Origin: Rehmannia glutinosa | Lineage: Eukaryota > Streptophyta > Magnoliopsida > Lamiales > Orobanchaceae | DNA length: 64,000 nt | Assembly (NCBI GenBank): GCA_016081115.2 | Contig: JABTTQ020003024.1 | Coordinates: 1 to 64,000, forward strand | Direction: 5' to 3' | Part shown: piece by piece, positions 45,468 to 58,007 of the stretch | How the letters are laid out: each line of letters begins with the position of its first letter | Position numbering within the stretch: the stretch's first letter is position 1 | Program-made: the position numbers and the translations under genes | The notes under the pieces: generated by a model | Told to the model about the DNA's origin: nothing | The model's input: only the letters and a program-made list of their open reading frames with translations | Database searches by the model: none

Positions 45468-45758
45468 TCATATGTGGCAATGGTCTTACCATGTCCATGT
45501 GGCAGTGTGGACAAACCTAAGCCACAATCTTGTTTAATCCTAAGGGCCATATTTTTTTGATTTTTGATTTTTTTTTTATATTCAATCCAGCCCATTTAAG
45601 GCATAATAGATATTTTATACACATAACAACCCATCCGTTTTTGGTAACCCCACCATAACCCCTTTTTTTTGGGATTTCATTCAATCTATTCCATCTTATT
45701 TGCAATATCAGTTTTCAAAAAATATCAAAACCCATTTTTTCTTCTCTTTCCTCTCCAC

Positions 45759-46185
45759 TTCGAAATAACCACAGAAAACATCGCCATGCTAAGATGCGCC
45801 GCCGAGCATCTCGAAATGACGGAGGACTACGCCGTTGCAAACCTAGTCGGACGAACCGAGGCGTACATTAATGAAGTGGCGCTAAAAAAGTCTAGCCGGT
45901 GCAGTTTCGATTTTGGATTCTTCCGAAACCTTCTTCCCACCGCAGAGAAAGTGAAATTGGTGAGCCGTTGTATAGATACAATCGCGTTCGTGGCCTGTAA
46001 GGATAGTCAGTTTGTTGCGCCAATGAGGGCCGATAGTGGGTTAAACGACTTGGTTTCGTCCACGGGGCCCAATTCGAGGCCCATTGTTGATTGGTGGGCT
46101 GAGGATTTGGCAGTTCTACGAATTGATCTGTTTCAGAGGGTTCTGATTGCGATGATGGCTAGGGGATTCAAGCAGTATGCTCTTG
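45759..46185 (+). pseudogene. NPH3/RPT2-like (NRL) gene fragment, captured
   Basis: The frame reads FEITTENIAMLRCAAEHLEM, the start of the NPH3 domain. It continues with LLPTAEKVKLVSRCIDTIAF and IVDWWAEDLAVLRIDLFQ, then MMARGFKQYALG, all conserved NPH3-domain motifs. NRL proteins are plant-specific adaptors in phototropin and auxin-transport signalling, usually about 600 residues with an N-terminal BTB domain. Here the BTB domain and the C-terminal two-thirds are missing. Similarity stops exactly where a GTAAGG donor occurs (46186), which implies a captured genomic exon. The open frame runs on as 45669-46256 but the extra residues are not NPH3-like. Confidence 0.85.
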
Positions 46186-47787
46186 GTAAGGATTTGTGCA
46201 AAATTTATGTTATTGAAGCTACGGTCGGGGCATTTTCGGGTGGACCACTAATTTGATCGATATCCCCTTTTTGGCTCACTCTTGGCACCTTTCTCCCTGT
46301 TCGAGAACCTTCTCTCATAGATTCCCTTCACCAACGGGTGTCATATTTTGGCCGAGTTTACCGTGTTCCACCACTCACTCTAAAGCAACCACTGTGAGTG
46401 GCACAAGCCGAGACCGACCGAATGGGTCCACTCAAATCATGTTGTTAATTGTTAAAACGCCTATCATTCTCTCAGACCTGTGCTTAGGTTTTCGTCCTTG
46501 CTGGGGGAAATCATCCCCTTTTTATTTGGTATAAATTTACGCAAGTATGATATATTTTTTAGTACTTTTGGTATTACCCTTCCACCAAATTAGATTTTTC
46601 TTTTTGTGCTTTCATTTGGTGAAACCATCCTGTTATTTTTTTGGTGTAAATTACCACTAGAATGATATATGTTTTTCTCCATTTCGTATATAAATAAATA
46701 GATTTCGGTATTTTTATGCGCGGTAATTTGTATTTAATGCATATACAATTGATGTTTAAATAGTATTAGTTTCAGTTATATACGGTTAGAGACAACAATC
46801 GAGTGCACAATTAGTTTAGATGTTGTATTCTCTTTGCTACCTCGAGAATTAGTATAGTTCATGTGCACTGTGTAATGTTTCATAGATGTTTCTCACTTCC
46901 AGATTAAATGGCACGAGGAAACAGTAAGAGACCTGCATTCCTAGGGCCGAGCGAGGGTGCGAGTGATGGTAATCAGAGCCCAGAGGTCAAAGACCACAAA
47001 ATCTGATTTGAAAGCCTCGATGCCCAAACTGAGGAGAAGATCTGTGCCCAAACTGAGAAAATTATAGCTTATATTTTTTTTGGCCCATTTTGTTTTATTG
47101 TACACGTGGAAATAAAATTGATGAAAACTTAGCTATAAGTTGGTATACATTTAGTAAATAGTTGGTATACAATTAGTTCAGTTGTTTTTATTTTAATTGT
47201 GGATATGAATTGATGAAAACTTAGCTATAGAATGGTATACAGTTAGAGAATTGTTTGTATACAGTTAGTTTCTATGCGACACGATACATCCTTTTCTTTT
47301 TTTGGTTGACTTGTTTGATGTTAACATCGTTTTTTTTTTTGGCAACTTTATTTTATGTGTTTTTCAGTTGGATCTATTCTCTCGATATTTGCAAGCAAGT
47401 GGGTGTTATCAGACAGCGCATAATGTTGAAAAATCTACATATTTGTACACCAAATCAGTCAAATGTATACACAAAATAATTTTCAAAATATATAATATTA
47501 TCAATATTAATATACAATTTTCTCAATTAAACATCTAACAATGCACTACTGAATACTTATATTATCACCAAATATTGGACAAGTATATACCAAAATATAA
47601 TTTCAGGATACCGTAATGGAATTATCTTTATACCATATTTTTATGGTAATAAAGCACCGAAGCCTGCATATGTATACACCAAAATATGTTTCCAATGTAC
47701 AATATTGTCAATATTTTTATACCAACTTAAGTACCAGTGTTTAGTCTGAAATAAACATCCAAATACGCCATATTTCATGTTATATTA
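46186..47787. other. Interior of the TIR element, not identified
   Basis: 46240-46510 is GC-richer and may be another captured piece (frame 46253-46534 lacks a recognisable domain). 46910-47060 contains a short GC-richer block starting ATGGCACGAGGAAAC. From 47150 onward the sequence is AT-rich with repeated phrases like 'tataccaaaatat' and 'ggtatacagttag'. Confidence 0.45.
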
Positions 47788-48441
47788 GCACCAAAATATG
47801 CATATCTATACACGAAATAATGCGTCCAGAGCACAATATTATAAACATATGTATACCAAAATATTGCGTCAATGAAGAGTGAGAATCCATTTTTTTCCTC
47901 ATTATTAGGCGTATCTGTTATGGAAATCTGATATTGAATATATCCCTTGATTTTAGGAAAGTAAATATGATATTATTTTTACACCATTTTGATAGTTACC
48001 GATTAGCACCAAAATATGCATATCTATACACGAAATAATGCGTCCAGAGCATAATATTATAAACATTTGTACACCAAAATATTGCGTCAATGAATAGTGA
48101 GAATCCGTTTTTTTCCTCATTATGAGGCGTATCTGTTATGGAAATCTGATATTGAATATATCCCTTGATTTTAGAAAAGTAAATATGACATTATTTTTAT
48201 ACCATTTTGATAGCTACCGATTAGCACCAAAATATGCATATCTATACACGAAATAATGCGTCCAGAGCACAATACTATAAACATTTGTACACCAAAATAT
48301 TGCGTCAATGAAGAGTGAGAATCCATTTTTTTCCTCATTATTAGGCATATATGTTATGGAAATCTGATATTGAATACATCACTTGATTTTAGGAAAGTAA
48401 TTATGGTATTATTTTTATACCATTTTGATAGTTACCGATTT
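47788..48441. repeat. Tandem array, three units of 218 bp
   Basis: Units start GCACCAAAATATGCATATC at 47788, 48006 and 48224, exactly 218 bases apart. Each runs through GCGTCCAGAGCA, ATATTGCGTCAATGAA, CCTCATTATTAGGC and TAGTTACCGATT. A few substitutions distinguish the units. The array abuts the right inverted repeat of the element. Confidence 0.92.
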
Positions 48442-48803
48442 GCCCTTTTTACACATAAAATAAATGAAAAATAGTGTATTTTTAGGCCTAATCTGAACCA
48501 TTGATTGAATAGGATGGATGGATGAGATCTGTCCACACTGCCACATGGTAAGAGACTGCCACATAAGATCCTATCCCTATATATATATATATATATATAT
48601 TAGTTTTTATGATATTAAAAACTTACCAAAAGAATTCTAAAGTTTGGAAAAATGCTTTTTATTTTGAAATAGAATGCATAATTTCATTACGTTTTTTATT
48701 CAATTACATTCAGAATAGAATGTTTTAACGGCATTTTGGTTTGGAACAATGCATTTTGCAGAATTAAACACAAAATGCAAAGTGTATTTTTCGGTGTATC
48801 TAA

Positions 48804-49211
48804 GATGGTGTTTGCCTAATCTTATAAGCACTTCAAAAACATCTTATAAGATATTTGAGAGCTGATAAAGCAAGATGTTTGGGAGCTTATAAGCTCTTTA
48901 AAAGTATCGGGTTATAAAGTTGTTTGAAAAAAAATTTATAAGCTCCAAAAATAAGATGTTAGAAGTTTATAAGCTCGTTTTAGAAAAATGAGGGACCCAT
49001 CTTATTTTCAAAATAAAATCTTATTTTAATACCCTCTTTTCACTTTGGCCATTTTAATTATGAAAATATCATTACTAACATCTTATAAGTTCTTTCATTT
49101 TATTTTATCCAAACACTTCTGAAACTTATTTTTCTTATAGGCTCTAAAAATATTTTGTAAGATGTAGGAGCTTACAAGATCTTTAAATAATTAGCTTTAG
49201 CCAAACACCCT
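48804..49211. mobile_element. Probable MITE, about 408 bp
   Basis: The left GATGGTGTTTGCCTAATC and right (reverse complement) AGGGTGTTTGGCTAAAGC are inverted. The interior repeats CTTATAAG and GAGCTTATAAGCTC-like phrases. No convincing target duplication was found. Confidence 0.6.
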
Positions 49212-49495
49212 ATAAATCTATCGGTCAACGTGATAAATTCTCAATCCATCCATTGCCTAATTATTCAACTAAGAAAAAGGAATTCTTTTACCACTTCATT
49301 TTTATAAGGACGGTGTAGTTATGAGAGATTTTTTGATTCTAAAACCGCCACAGCACCAAATGTTTGTTTAGTTTTTTTTTGGATCGCAGTTTTTATCGTA
49401 AAACATTATTAATGGGACGGTATATTAAGGTTTGGGCGGTTTTCTAAACCAAATTAATGATCATCTTTCTCCCATGGCTCATTTAGGGCGTCTCC

Positions 49496-50037
49496 AGCAC
49501 TGCGCCAAATTGGCTTCGGCAGATCAGCATCACGAAAATGGCGCAGCCGCTTACTTATTTTTTATTTTTTATTTAATTTGTTATTATAGATTATTTTAAT
49601 TTTAAATATTATTATTAATATTACATTTCAGTTAATCTAATAAAAAATAATACTAAAATTAATGTTATATTATTTTCATTAAATATATATTTTTTTAATT
49701 TGTTTACTTTTAAAAGTAAAACATTTAATAAATATTATATTAATTTTACTTTATTTGAATTTGTTTATATCTTAAAAATTAATATTATATTCTATTCTAT
49801 TTTTGAATTTAATTAATTGTGAAGATAAAAAATAATAAATATTATATTAAATAAAAATCCTTATATAATATTTTTATCAATTATACAATAATAAAAATCA
49901 ATATAAAAGAAAGAATCTTATGGAATATTTTTTTAAATACAGAAAGAAAGTAGTGCAGTGTTGGAGATGAAATGTAAATTTTGCGCTAAAGTAGTGCAGA
50001 TTCTGCACCAAAATAATGCAGAGTGCTGGAGATGGTG
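49496..50037. mobile_element. Harbinger/Tourist-like MITE, 542 bp
   Basis: The ends are GGGCGTCTCCAGCACTGC and, in reverse complement, CACCATCTCCAGCACTCTGC. The 3-bp flank TTA is present on both sides (49493-49495 and 50038-50040), as expected for PIF/Harbinger insertion. The interior is very AT-rich and non-coding. Confidence 0.72.
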
Positions 50038-50549
50038 TTAATATTACCCAAACTAATTCTTCCAAGGTATTAACATGAAGTAAGTAACCCTATAATTGAC
50101 CTCATAAAACAAAGAAATTGAATTCAGGTTAAACGTTGTCGTAATAAATGTAGAAATTAATGGCCCATCGGTGTTAAATGTTAATGACCCTACCCGTCGG
50201 TGTTAATAACCCTACCCTACCAAGGGGGCCCTACCCGGTTTCATGTGAAATTCATAGTTTTGAATGAGCACAAATTAGCTTGGCCCCTTTGATTAATGTT
50301 TTTTACCAAACTGATCCCAACAATGTGTCCCTCAGTTTGTGTAGATACATAATTGCTTGTCATCAATACATTATAATTAGATACATGTCAAAATCATCAA
50401 AGATTAGGCTAATTAAACGTGATTAAAAAGTAAGCAGTATATTTTAATTAAATAAAATCTCAAACCATATGTGATTTAAAATTATTACAAAAGTGCCACA
50501 TGGGTATAGGATGAAAAAAGTGTGTAGGTGGGATTTGGGAATATAGACT

Positions 50550-50558
50550 TATATAAAT
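50550..50558 (+). promoter_or_regulatory. TATA box of the ERF gene
   Basis: TATATAAAT lies 104 bases before the ATG at 50662, which would give a leader of about 75 bases. It is the best TATA-like site in the upstream 200 bases. Confidence 0.6.
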
Positions 50559-50661
50559 TAGTCCAATTTGTGGAAGACTCTTTTAAACCCAACTTCATTA
50601 TCTTATGTACCATCATTGGAAAATTCTTGGTAGCCACTAGCCCACAAGACAAAATTTAATT

Positions 50662-51501
50662 ATGGTTCAAAAAATCATCTTGGAAAGTGTAGATCAAGAC
50701 CACCTTTTAATTTCTTCCACCACCACTGCCGCCACTTCCTCCGCCTCGTATTCCGGTGGTCCGACCTCGCCTCCGGCCACTTCGACCTCTTCTTCCTCCT
50801 CCAGATTCTCATTGAGTGCAACTAATGAAACACAAAGTACAACAAGTGAAAGCGCAAATAAAAACTCCAAAGCGCAAAAAAGCATAAAAGGAAAAGTCGG
50901 CGGCAATGAAGACGGCGAGCGGCAGCGTAAGGGCGGCGCCACCGATATTTCCGACGACGGCAAACACCCGACGTACCGTGGAGTACGGAAGCGGAGTTGG
51001 GGTAAATGGGTATGTGAAATTCGGGAGCCGAGGAAAAAGTCGAGAATATGGCTCGGGACATATCCGACGGCTGAAATGGCGGCTCGAGCACACGACGTGG
51101 CGGCTTTAGCCATTAAGGGCAAATCGGCTTACTTGAATTTCCCTCACTTGGCTGATGAGCTGCCCCGGCCCGCCTCCACCGCACCTAAGGACATCCAAGC
51201 CGCAGCTGCAAAAGCCGCGGCTTCGACTTATTTCAGCGCGGAAGCCGAGCCGAGCCTTCCCAGTTCTCATTCTTCCACAAATTTGGCATTGGACAACACC
51301 ACCCAAGAATCATTGTCATCAAATTCGGCTTCAACGGCGGCTGATCATGATGATGACACGTTTTTTGACTTGCCGGATTTACCCCTGGATAGCAGTACGG
51401 ATCACAGTGATGAGTTTTGCTATTATGCTTCTTCATGGCAGCTGGCTGGAGCTGACATTGGATTCCGTATTGAAGATCCATTTTTATGGGAGTGCTACTA
51501 G
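50662..51501 (+). CDS. AP2/ERF transcription factor, DREB type (A-4, ERF034/TINY-like)
   Basis: This intronless gene encodes 279 residues. A Ser/Thr-rich N-terminus precedes one AP2/ERF DNA-binding domain at residues 105-161 ([19 protein letters not shown], then [20 protein letters not shown] and LNFP). Valine 117 and glutamate 122 occupy the two positions that mark DREB rather than ERF proteins. The sequence [19 protein letters not shown] and the LPRP motif just after the domain fit subgroup A-4 (group III, which includes TINY and ERF034/035). The acidic C-terminus ([16 protein letters not shown]) is likely an activation region. Such factors bind DRE/CRT-type GCC or CCGAC sites and act in stress or growth control. 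Composition is far more GC-rich than the flanks. The ORF is complete, with a TATA box upstream. Confidence 0.93.
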   Translation: MVQKIILESVDQDHLLISSTTTAATSSASYSGGPTSPPATSTSSSSSRFSLSATNETQSTTSESANKNSKAQKSIKGKVGGNEDGERQRKGGATDISDDGKHPTYRGVRKRSWGKWVCEIREPRKKSRIWLGTYPTAEMAARAHDVAALAIKGKSAYLNFPHLADELPRPASTAPKDIQAAAAKAAASTYFSAEAEPSLPSSHSSTNLALDNTTQESLSSNSASTAADHDDDTFFDLPDLPLDSSTDHSDEFCYYASSWQLAGADIGFRIEDPFLWECY

Positions 51502-52494
51502 AAGTAATTAATTTAATATTTTTTTTAACTTTCTTTATCTTTTTAAATATAAAAGTCCCATTTACCAAATGAAGTCGTATCAAGCTGAGTTTGGTTGAAT
51601 TTTAATCTATAATAATATGTCAATGTATATGTTGCATAAAAATAACCAATCATGAGTAAAATGTTTGCCATGCATTAAATTTTTATGCATTTTTTGTAGT
51701 TTTGTCCTCAAAGGTAGTTAGGAATAATTAATATATTATATATATATATTTGATCAAGGTGGACTTTAAGCAAATTAAACTTCCCTTTGCCCATGTCCTC
51801 CAATCCTCTGATCTTGCATTTTTTTCTACTTAATCTAAATTATATAAATGCATAAATGTCATTGTAGTCTACACGAATTAGTGTTGAACTCAAATATAAT
51901 AACACTAATTTCATTAGGTTCTTTGTCTAATAATGAAATATGACGCCAAAAAATAAAAAATAAAAACTCAATTTTTTTAATTACATATAGATATTAGGAG
52001 ACTAAATCTAAGGAATCCCTTGTGGTTCATTTTGATCTTCTATTTTCTTTAATTTGGGCTTTATTAGCTGGTTTTAGAATCTGACACATGTTAATTTTCA
52101 TACTTTTAAATTAAAAAATATCTCTTAAATTATTTTTCATGCACTGATGAGTCATTATCATCATTGGTCTGTGTCATTTTTAGGGTTAATTATATTGTCC
52201 TGGCGACTCTTTAAATCTCTCTTAACTTTTATTGAACAATGATTATGAACTCATTAGCTTTAACAGCATAATTTAAACCCTAATTTCCTCATATAATCGG
52301 AAACATATTCCATTATCTTTTATATATGTATCATATATATTTTCAACACCATTAATACTCTTATATCTAGAAAATCAAGCCAGTTAACTACTAACCAGCA
52401 ATTGTTTTCAATAAAATGTCTTCATAATAGTTTAATAAAATGAGCAATTAATTAACTTATTTATATTTACATATCCAAGGAATACTATATAAAT
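51502..52494. other. ERF 3' flank, intergenic
   Basis: AT-rich, no gene recognised. It includes the presumed 3' UTR of the ERF gene; short TA runs lie at 51733-51750. Confidence 0.5.
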
Positions 52495-52502
52495 GTTTTT
52501 AC

Positions 52503-53043
52503 TAGGGATGTCAGGGGGGGCGGGACGGGAGCAATCCCATCCCCGTCCCGCGATCGGAATCCCCGCCCCCGTCGCGAGACAAACGGGGAAAAAACTCCCC
52601 CATCCCGCCCCCGCTGGGATCCCGCCCGTGGGATTCCCCGCGCCCCTGCTTTTATTATTATTTTTTTGCAAAAAACTGATTTTTTTTTTTAAAAAAAAAA
52701 AGATTTTTTAATATTTAAAATATATATAAATTATATAAAAAACTAAAAAAACACTTATTCTACAGAAAAAATAAAAAAAAATTAAAGATTTTTTGATTTT
52801 ATATATTTAATGTAGATATATTTATAATATATTATATATTTTTAAAATATTATATTATATACTTAATATTTGGTTCCTGGGGAACGGGGGCGGATCGCGG
52901 GCGGGACTATGATCCCGCCCCCCTGCTCCCGCCAACGGAGAAAAAAATCCCCGTCCCCGTCCCTACGGGGAAATTTTTGGGATTCCCGCCTGTCGGGCGG
53001 TTCCCCTTGAGGAACGGGAATCCCCGCCCCACTACCATCTCTA
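52503..53043. mobile_element. GC-ended hAT element, 541 bp
   Basis: The ends are TAGGGATGTCAGGGGGGGCG and, in reverse complement, TAGAGATGGTAGTGGGGCGG, flanked by a perfect 8-bp duplication GTTTTTAC (52495-52502 and 53044-53051). GC-rich arms (GGGACGGG/CCCCGTCCC words) surround an AT-rich core with no coding capacity. Confidence 0.9.
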
Positions 53044-53051
53044 GTTTTTAC

Positions 53052-54480
53052 CTAAAGAAGTATGAAGCAAAGTATAGGGACTTTTATTACAATTATTTAT
53101 TCATATTTGCTAGCTAGTGACAAATGACCTCACCATCACTATCGAATTTCCTTAATACATAGTCTATTGGTCAATCATTTTATGCACATTTTATTGATTT
53201 ATTGGGCACATTGACAATTTTGAGGGACAAACTTGATCTCTTTGGCCCCAACCATATCTGGCACAATGCTAATTAAAAGAGTACACTATTGTTATTAGGA
53301 AATACCCATAGACATAGGTACAAAAAGTTAATTATTTGGGAATCTTAAAGAAATATATAGTACTTATCAACGATATTGGGGTCCATTTAAATACATGCAA
53401 TTTGAGGATCAAGAAAAATAAATTAAGTAATATATATATAATAATATTATCACCGTCGAATCTCTTTAGGACTATTAAACTTCCTTTCTTGAGGGACCAA
53501 ATTCCAAAATATGATAACACTGTTTAATTAGCTAGTTGGATGGAAAAGTTAATAATTGATCAACTAATTCTTCCAATAACCCAACTCATGCCAGTCACTT
53601 GATTCGTTTACGATTCTATTCAAACAGGCTATTGCGTCCGAGGCCGTAAAGCTCTAGCCGTCACCGCATCTGAACTCCTGACGTGAATGGCCGCTTGATA
53701 TTAGTTAGGCTTCACACACTATATAAACAAATATAACAAGTGTGCGAGACCTTTTCCACACAACAACGGAAACAAGGAGCACACATGTGCCATCACAAGA
53801 ATGAAGGAGACCCGCAAAGAAGCGCTCTTAGCCTATCCGTAGCTATTGAATCAAGATAGATATATAATTCTTTATTTTTTCTATTTTCTTTTTGCATTCT
53901 GCAAAATAGAGGTGTCAGCAACTTTTCTGCTCTTCTCATATACATGCAAATTAAGATCTGTGACATTAATTGCCTAAGGGTCTGCGAAGTATCTCCAATT
54001 TTTATTTTAATTTTCAGCATAAATTAATTAAAGATAATAAATTAATAATTTTCTTCCTAGGATTCTCAGTAAATATTATTATTATTTTACATACAATAAA
54101 CTCTACAAATTAGTTAACTATATTTTCAACCATGTAATTGACAATTCACAATTACTTGATTATGGATATGGATGAAAACAAATTTTGTTATTAGATGATC
54201 GACTCAAACACCAATAGCCAAAATCCCATTTAATTGAATCCGTTTTGTTAACATAAAAATCAAGTTTGAACATATATATATATATATATATTTGTTTGAT
54301 AAAATTTGAAACTAGATTCGAGTTCAACTTAATTAGTTAAAAACCATAAAGTATTTGAAAAAGTCAAACTACTCCAGCTTAGTTCATGTTCAGCTCAATT
54401 AAAGCTCATTCAAGGTCGATTTGATTAATAATCAAATCATGAGCTCAAAGTTTTTGAAATGCGAAAAAAAATTCAAACAA
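53052..54480. other. Intergenic AT-rich DNA
   Basis: No gene recognised. It contains a short TA microsatellite at 54272-54291. The minus-strand frame 53793-54020 has no family signature. Confidence 0.5.
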
Positions 54481-56239
54481 CTTAGAACAATAATGTTACG
54501 TACCAAGTGTTGATTACAAAATGATTACAACGAGAAGCCTTCAACATTGGCTTTACAAACAGAAAAGGAAAATTACAAGAAAATGAATCGACTATTACAA
54601 CTTGAAAATACGAGTTTCGAGTTGAGTGGAACTCTTTTCAAAGACAAATACATCTTGCTAGTGCTCACGGTATGACGTAATGTCCCCAAAGATAAAACGA
54701 CTTAACCTGTTTTTTGTACAGTAGCACCACTGACACAAAAACACCTTTCGAATTTGAAGGAGCGAGAACTGGTTGCTGGACTCGAATGCAGAATGAAGTG
54801 TTCTTGAAAGTATTCTTCGAAATGTTACGACACTTTTAACGACACCTTGAAATATGCAGAGAGAGTTATGCGATTTTTCGTGTTTTAAATCGCAATGAAA
54901 CTATATATAGAAAGCAAAAATCCACCTGCAGGGAAATAAACATGGTAAGTTAATGGGCATTAACCTCCCTTGTAATAGCCAGGTGTTACAACCACAATGA
55001 TGACCACTTTCTGGGGGTTACAACCCCATCAATGCCATTATTTGAGGAGTTACAGACTCCAACAGTCACTTACGAATTTGGACACCTATTATGTCCAGGT
55101 TCATCTATGCGCGCCCAACAAATACTTGAATCTGGGCCAAGCCCATTTTTGAGTGACAAAAGTGTAGTAGACCTGGACTCGAGCCCAAAGGGTCAGCTCA
55201 ATGCCCAGGCCCACGCCCGTCCAGACCGGGCAAGGGCGCGCACATGTGGCCCTATTGTGATCATCCACTTATGTTATAGTATATCCAGCTAATAACATCT
55301 TATAGTTTATAAACTAGGATAAAGTTTGTTTTATAATCTATATGAGATGAAGAAAAATTCTTTCAACTCCCTTCACATAATTCCCATTCGTGTGGCCAAA
55401 TTCGTGTATTAATTTCTCACTCACAAAAATTTGGTTTTGAGAAAAAAGTAGATTAATAGTATACAATTTAATTCCTCCAAAATTAAATTCTTAGCCACCG
55501 AAAATTTGGTCAAATCGGGTCGATGCCTACTTTCTCAAACCCAAATTTCCACCAATCGCCGACATAAGTGGAAATTAATGCATGCATGAATGCAGACATG
55601 CAAACCAGTCCTCAAGAGACAATGCTGCATTCAAAAAGGTAGCTTGTGGATTTGAACCTTCCGTAGTCAATACCATCGGGTACACTAGTGGCTTAGGGGA
55701 CGTAATATCTTGAACTATTCCTCCATGGTGTATACCAAGACAACAACATTAACATAGTAAGGTCTCAATACCTTTTGTTCTCATGTTTTGTGTTTGTTTT
55801 GGCGATGGACCTCTTTGGATTCATAAGTGTTACTTTGAAGCGGCCCACACTTCTCACTTACATAGGTGGTCTTCTATCCGGGTATCCTCCCATACTCAAC
55901 CTCAACGAGGTGTAGGAATCATTAAAAGTCAAATGACTTAGCCTCACCACAATTACAGGTGTTCCAACACTTGGTATTGCTCTCTAGGGATGGGTTGAAA
56001 CATTGTTTTCAAGTGTTACAACATAACCTTTTTAGCTTAGTTTTCCGATTGAACCAAGTCCTTGAGATCTCTAATCATCATGGTTGGGTTACCACTGTGA
56101 TGGTTATTTTACTTTGTGGACTTTAAGCTCATTCCCTCTAGTAATTTACTCAATTGATCTCGATTCAGTCTTTTCGTCAAAAGATCTGCCAAATTGTCTT
56201 TTGACTTAATGTAGTCAATTGACATCACACCGTTTGAGA

Positions 56240-57704
56240 TCAATTGTCTAACGGTATTATGTCTTCGACGAATATATCGAGACTTACTATTATATATATT
56301 GCTCTATGCCCTTCCTATAGCCGCTTGACTATCTCAATGAATCATCACAGAAGGCACATGCTTCCTCCAAAATGGAATATCTTCCAAAAAGTTTTGAAGC
56401 CACTCTGCTTCTTCACCAGCTTTGTCCAAAGCTATAAACTCAGATTTCATGGTGGACCGAGCTATACACGTTTGCTTCGTGGACTTCCACGATACCACAC
56501 CACCTCCAATGGTGAATATGTATCTACTAGTGGAATAAGAATCTTTCAAACCGAAATCCAACTAAAGCATTACTATACCCTTCAAGTACAGCTGGATATC
56601 TCAAGTAGTATAGCCCATAATCCAGGGTATACTTCAAGTATTTTAATACCCTGGTTAACGCTTTCAAATGCTCATAGCTTAGATTGCTTGTGAACCTACT
56701 CAACATATTTACAGGGTAGGTCAAGTCTGGACATGTACAATTTGTGATGTACATCAGACTGCCTATTATACATGAGTATTCTATCTGAGCCGCCACTGGT
56801 TCTGCTTTATTAGCAACCAAATTTACATTTAATTTATTGGGCGTCTTTGACGGTGAACTATCAAAAGCATTGAATTTCTTGAGCACTTTCTCAACATAGT
56901 GGGATTGTGATAAGATAATTCCATCAGGAGTTCTCCTAATTTTTATCCCTAGGATTACATCAGTAGTCCCCATATCCTTCATATCAAAGTTTCTCTTTAA
57001 CATTCTTTTAGTTTCCATGACAGTATCATGACTACTGCCCATGATTAACGAATCGTCTACATATAGACAAACTATGACAAATGCTTCTGATGTCCCTTTG
57101 ACATATACACATTTATCACACTCGTTGATTTTAAATCCATTTGACAACATCGTATTGTCAAACTTAAGATGCCATTGTTTGGAGCTTGTTTCAGTCCGTA
57201 CAAGGATCTTATTAACTTGCACACCTTCTTTTCTTGACCGGTGCAACAAACTCTTCAGGTTGTTCTATGTAGATTTCATCATCTATCTCTCCATTCGTAA
57301 ACACCGCTTGTCGACATCCATCTCGATGAATCTCTAGATTGTGCAAGCGCAAAGAATCGCGAGAAGCACCGAATAGATGCAATCCTCATTATTAGAGAAT
57401 AGGTGTCAAAGAAATCATACCCTTCTTTTTGTTTAAAGCCTTTAGAAACAAGCCATGTTTTATACTTATCAATAGTTCCATCTACTTTATACTTGTTTTT
57501 TAGGATCCATTTACATCCTAAAGGTTTATGACCAGCAGGGATATCAACCAACTCCCATGTATGATTTTGCGTAATGGACTCGATTTCACTATTGATAGCT
57601 TCTCGTCGAGGCGGAGCATCCGGACTACTTACAATATCTTTAATCGAGTTTGGCTCACCATCTAACATAAATATTATGAAGTAAGGTCCAAAGGATTTAT
57701 CCAC
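56240..57704 (-). pseudogene. Copia reverse transcriptase and RNase H
   Basis: The RT begins in the frame 57704-57279 (NSEIESITQNHTWELVDIPAGHKPLGCKWILKNK...). After a frameshift it continues at 57249-56527 with the intact catalytic box FVIVCLYVDDSLIMGS, then ILGIKIRRT and YSCIIGSLMYITNCTCPDL. RNase H follows in the frame 56561-56334 ([40 protein letters not shown]). The catalytic residues are present, but at least two frameshifts separate the segments. Confidence 0.85.
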
Positions 57705-58007
57705 CTGGGCCTCTTACTTCTCTTAGTTCTTCACCATTCGGTGTTGAACTACATGTTCTGTCAAGTTTGACAACGGTGTTGTACCAAGTGTTGTTCCGGA
57801 TGTTATAACACCCGTGAGCAACACCTCTAGAAACATATGCAGAACATCCGCAAATCGTTCCCGGATGTTATAACACCAAGTAACACCTTCAAAGAACACC
57901 TAACATCGAATACAAATCGTTTCTTAAATCTTCCATCTATCCTTTCTTTACAAGGATAAATATTCTCAAAGAATATATCATTCTTGATTCAATTATGGTA
58001 CCAATTG

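Larger units (their letters stand above)
45463..48580. mobile_element. Terminal-inverted-repeat transposon carrying an NPH3 gene fragment
   Basis: The ends are inverted copies over about 50 bp. Left: GATCATATGTGGCA...TCTTACCATG and CATGTGGCAGTGTGGACA (about 45466-45513). Right, in reverse complement: GATCTTATGTGGCA...TCTTACCATG and TGTGGCAGTGTGGACAGA (48528-48571). Both ends are embedded in TA repeats, so the target duplication cannot be read and the superfamily is uncertain. The element contains an NPH3-domain fragment at its left and a 3 x 218-bp array at its right. No transposase was recognised. The arrangement resembles gene-capturing Pack-MULE or Pack-TIR elements. Confidence 0.72.

Noticed and set aside
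45669..46256. Functional NPH3-family gene
   Set aside because: The BTB domain and most of the NPH3 domain are missing, similarity ends at a donor site with no following exon, and the piece lies inside a TIR element.
47788..48441. CRISPR-like repeat array
   Set aside because: Units are 218 bp, contiguous without variable spacers, and lie in a plant transposon.
50694..51583. Minus-strand ORFs over the ERF gene
   Set aside because: They are shadows of the GC-rich ERF coding sequence and have no homology of their own.
55032..55292. 86-codon + strand ORF
   Set aside because: It lies in the probable LTR of the minus-strand copia remnant and has no domain.
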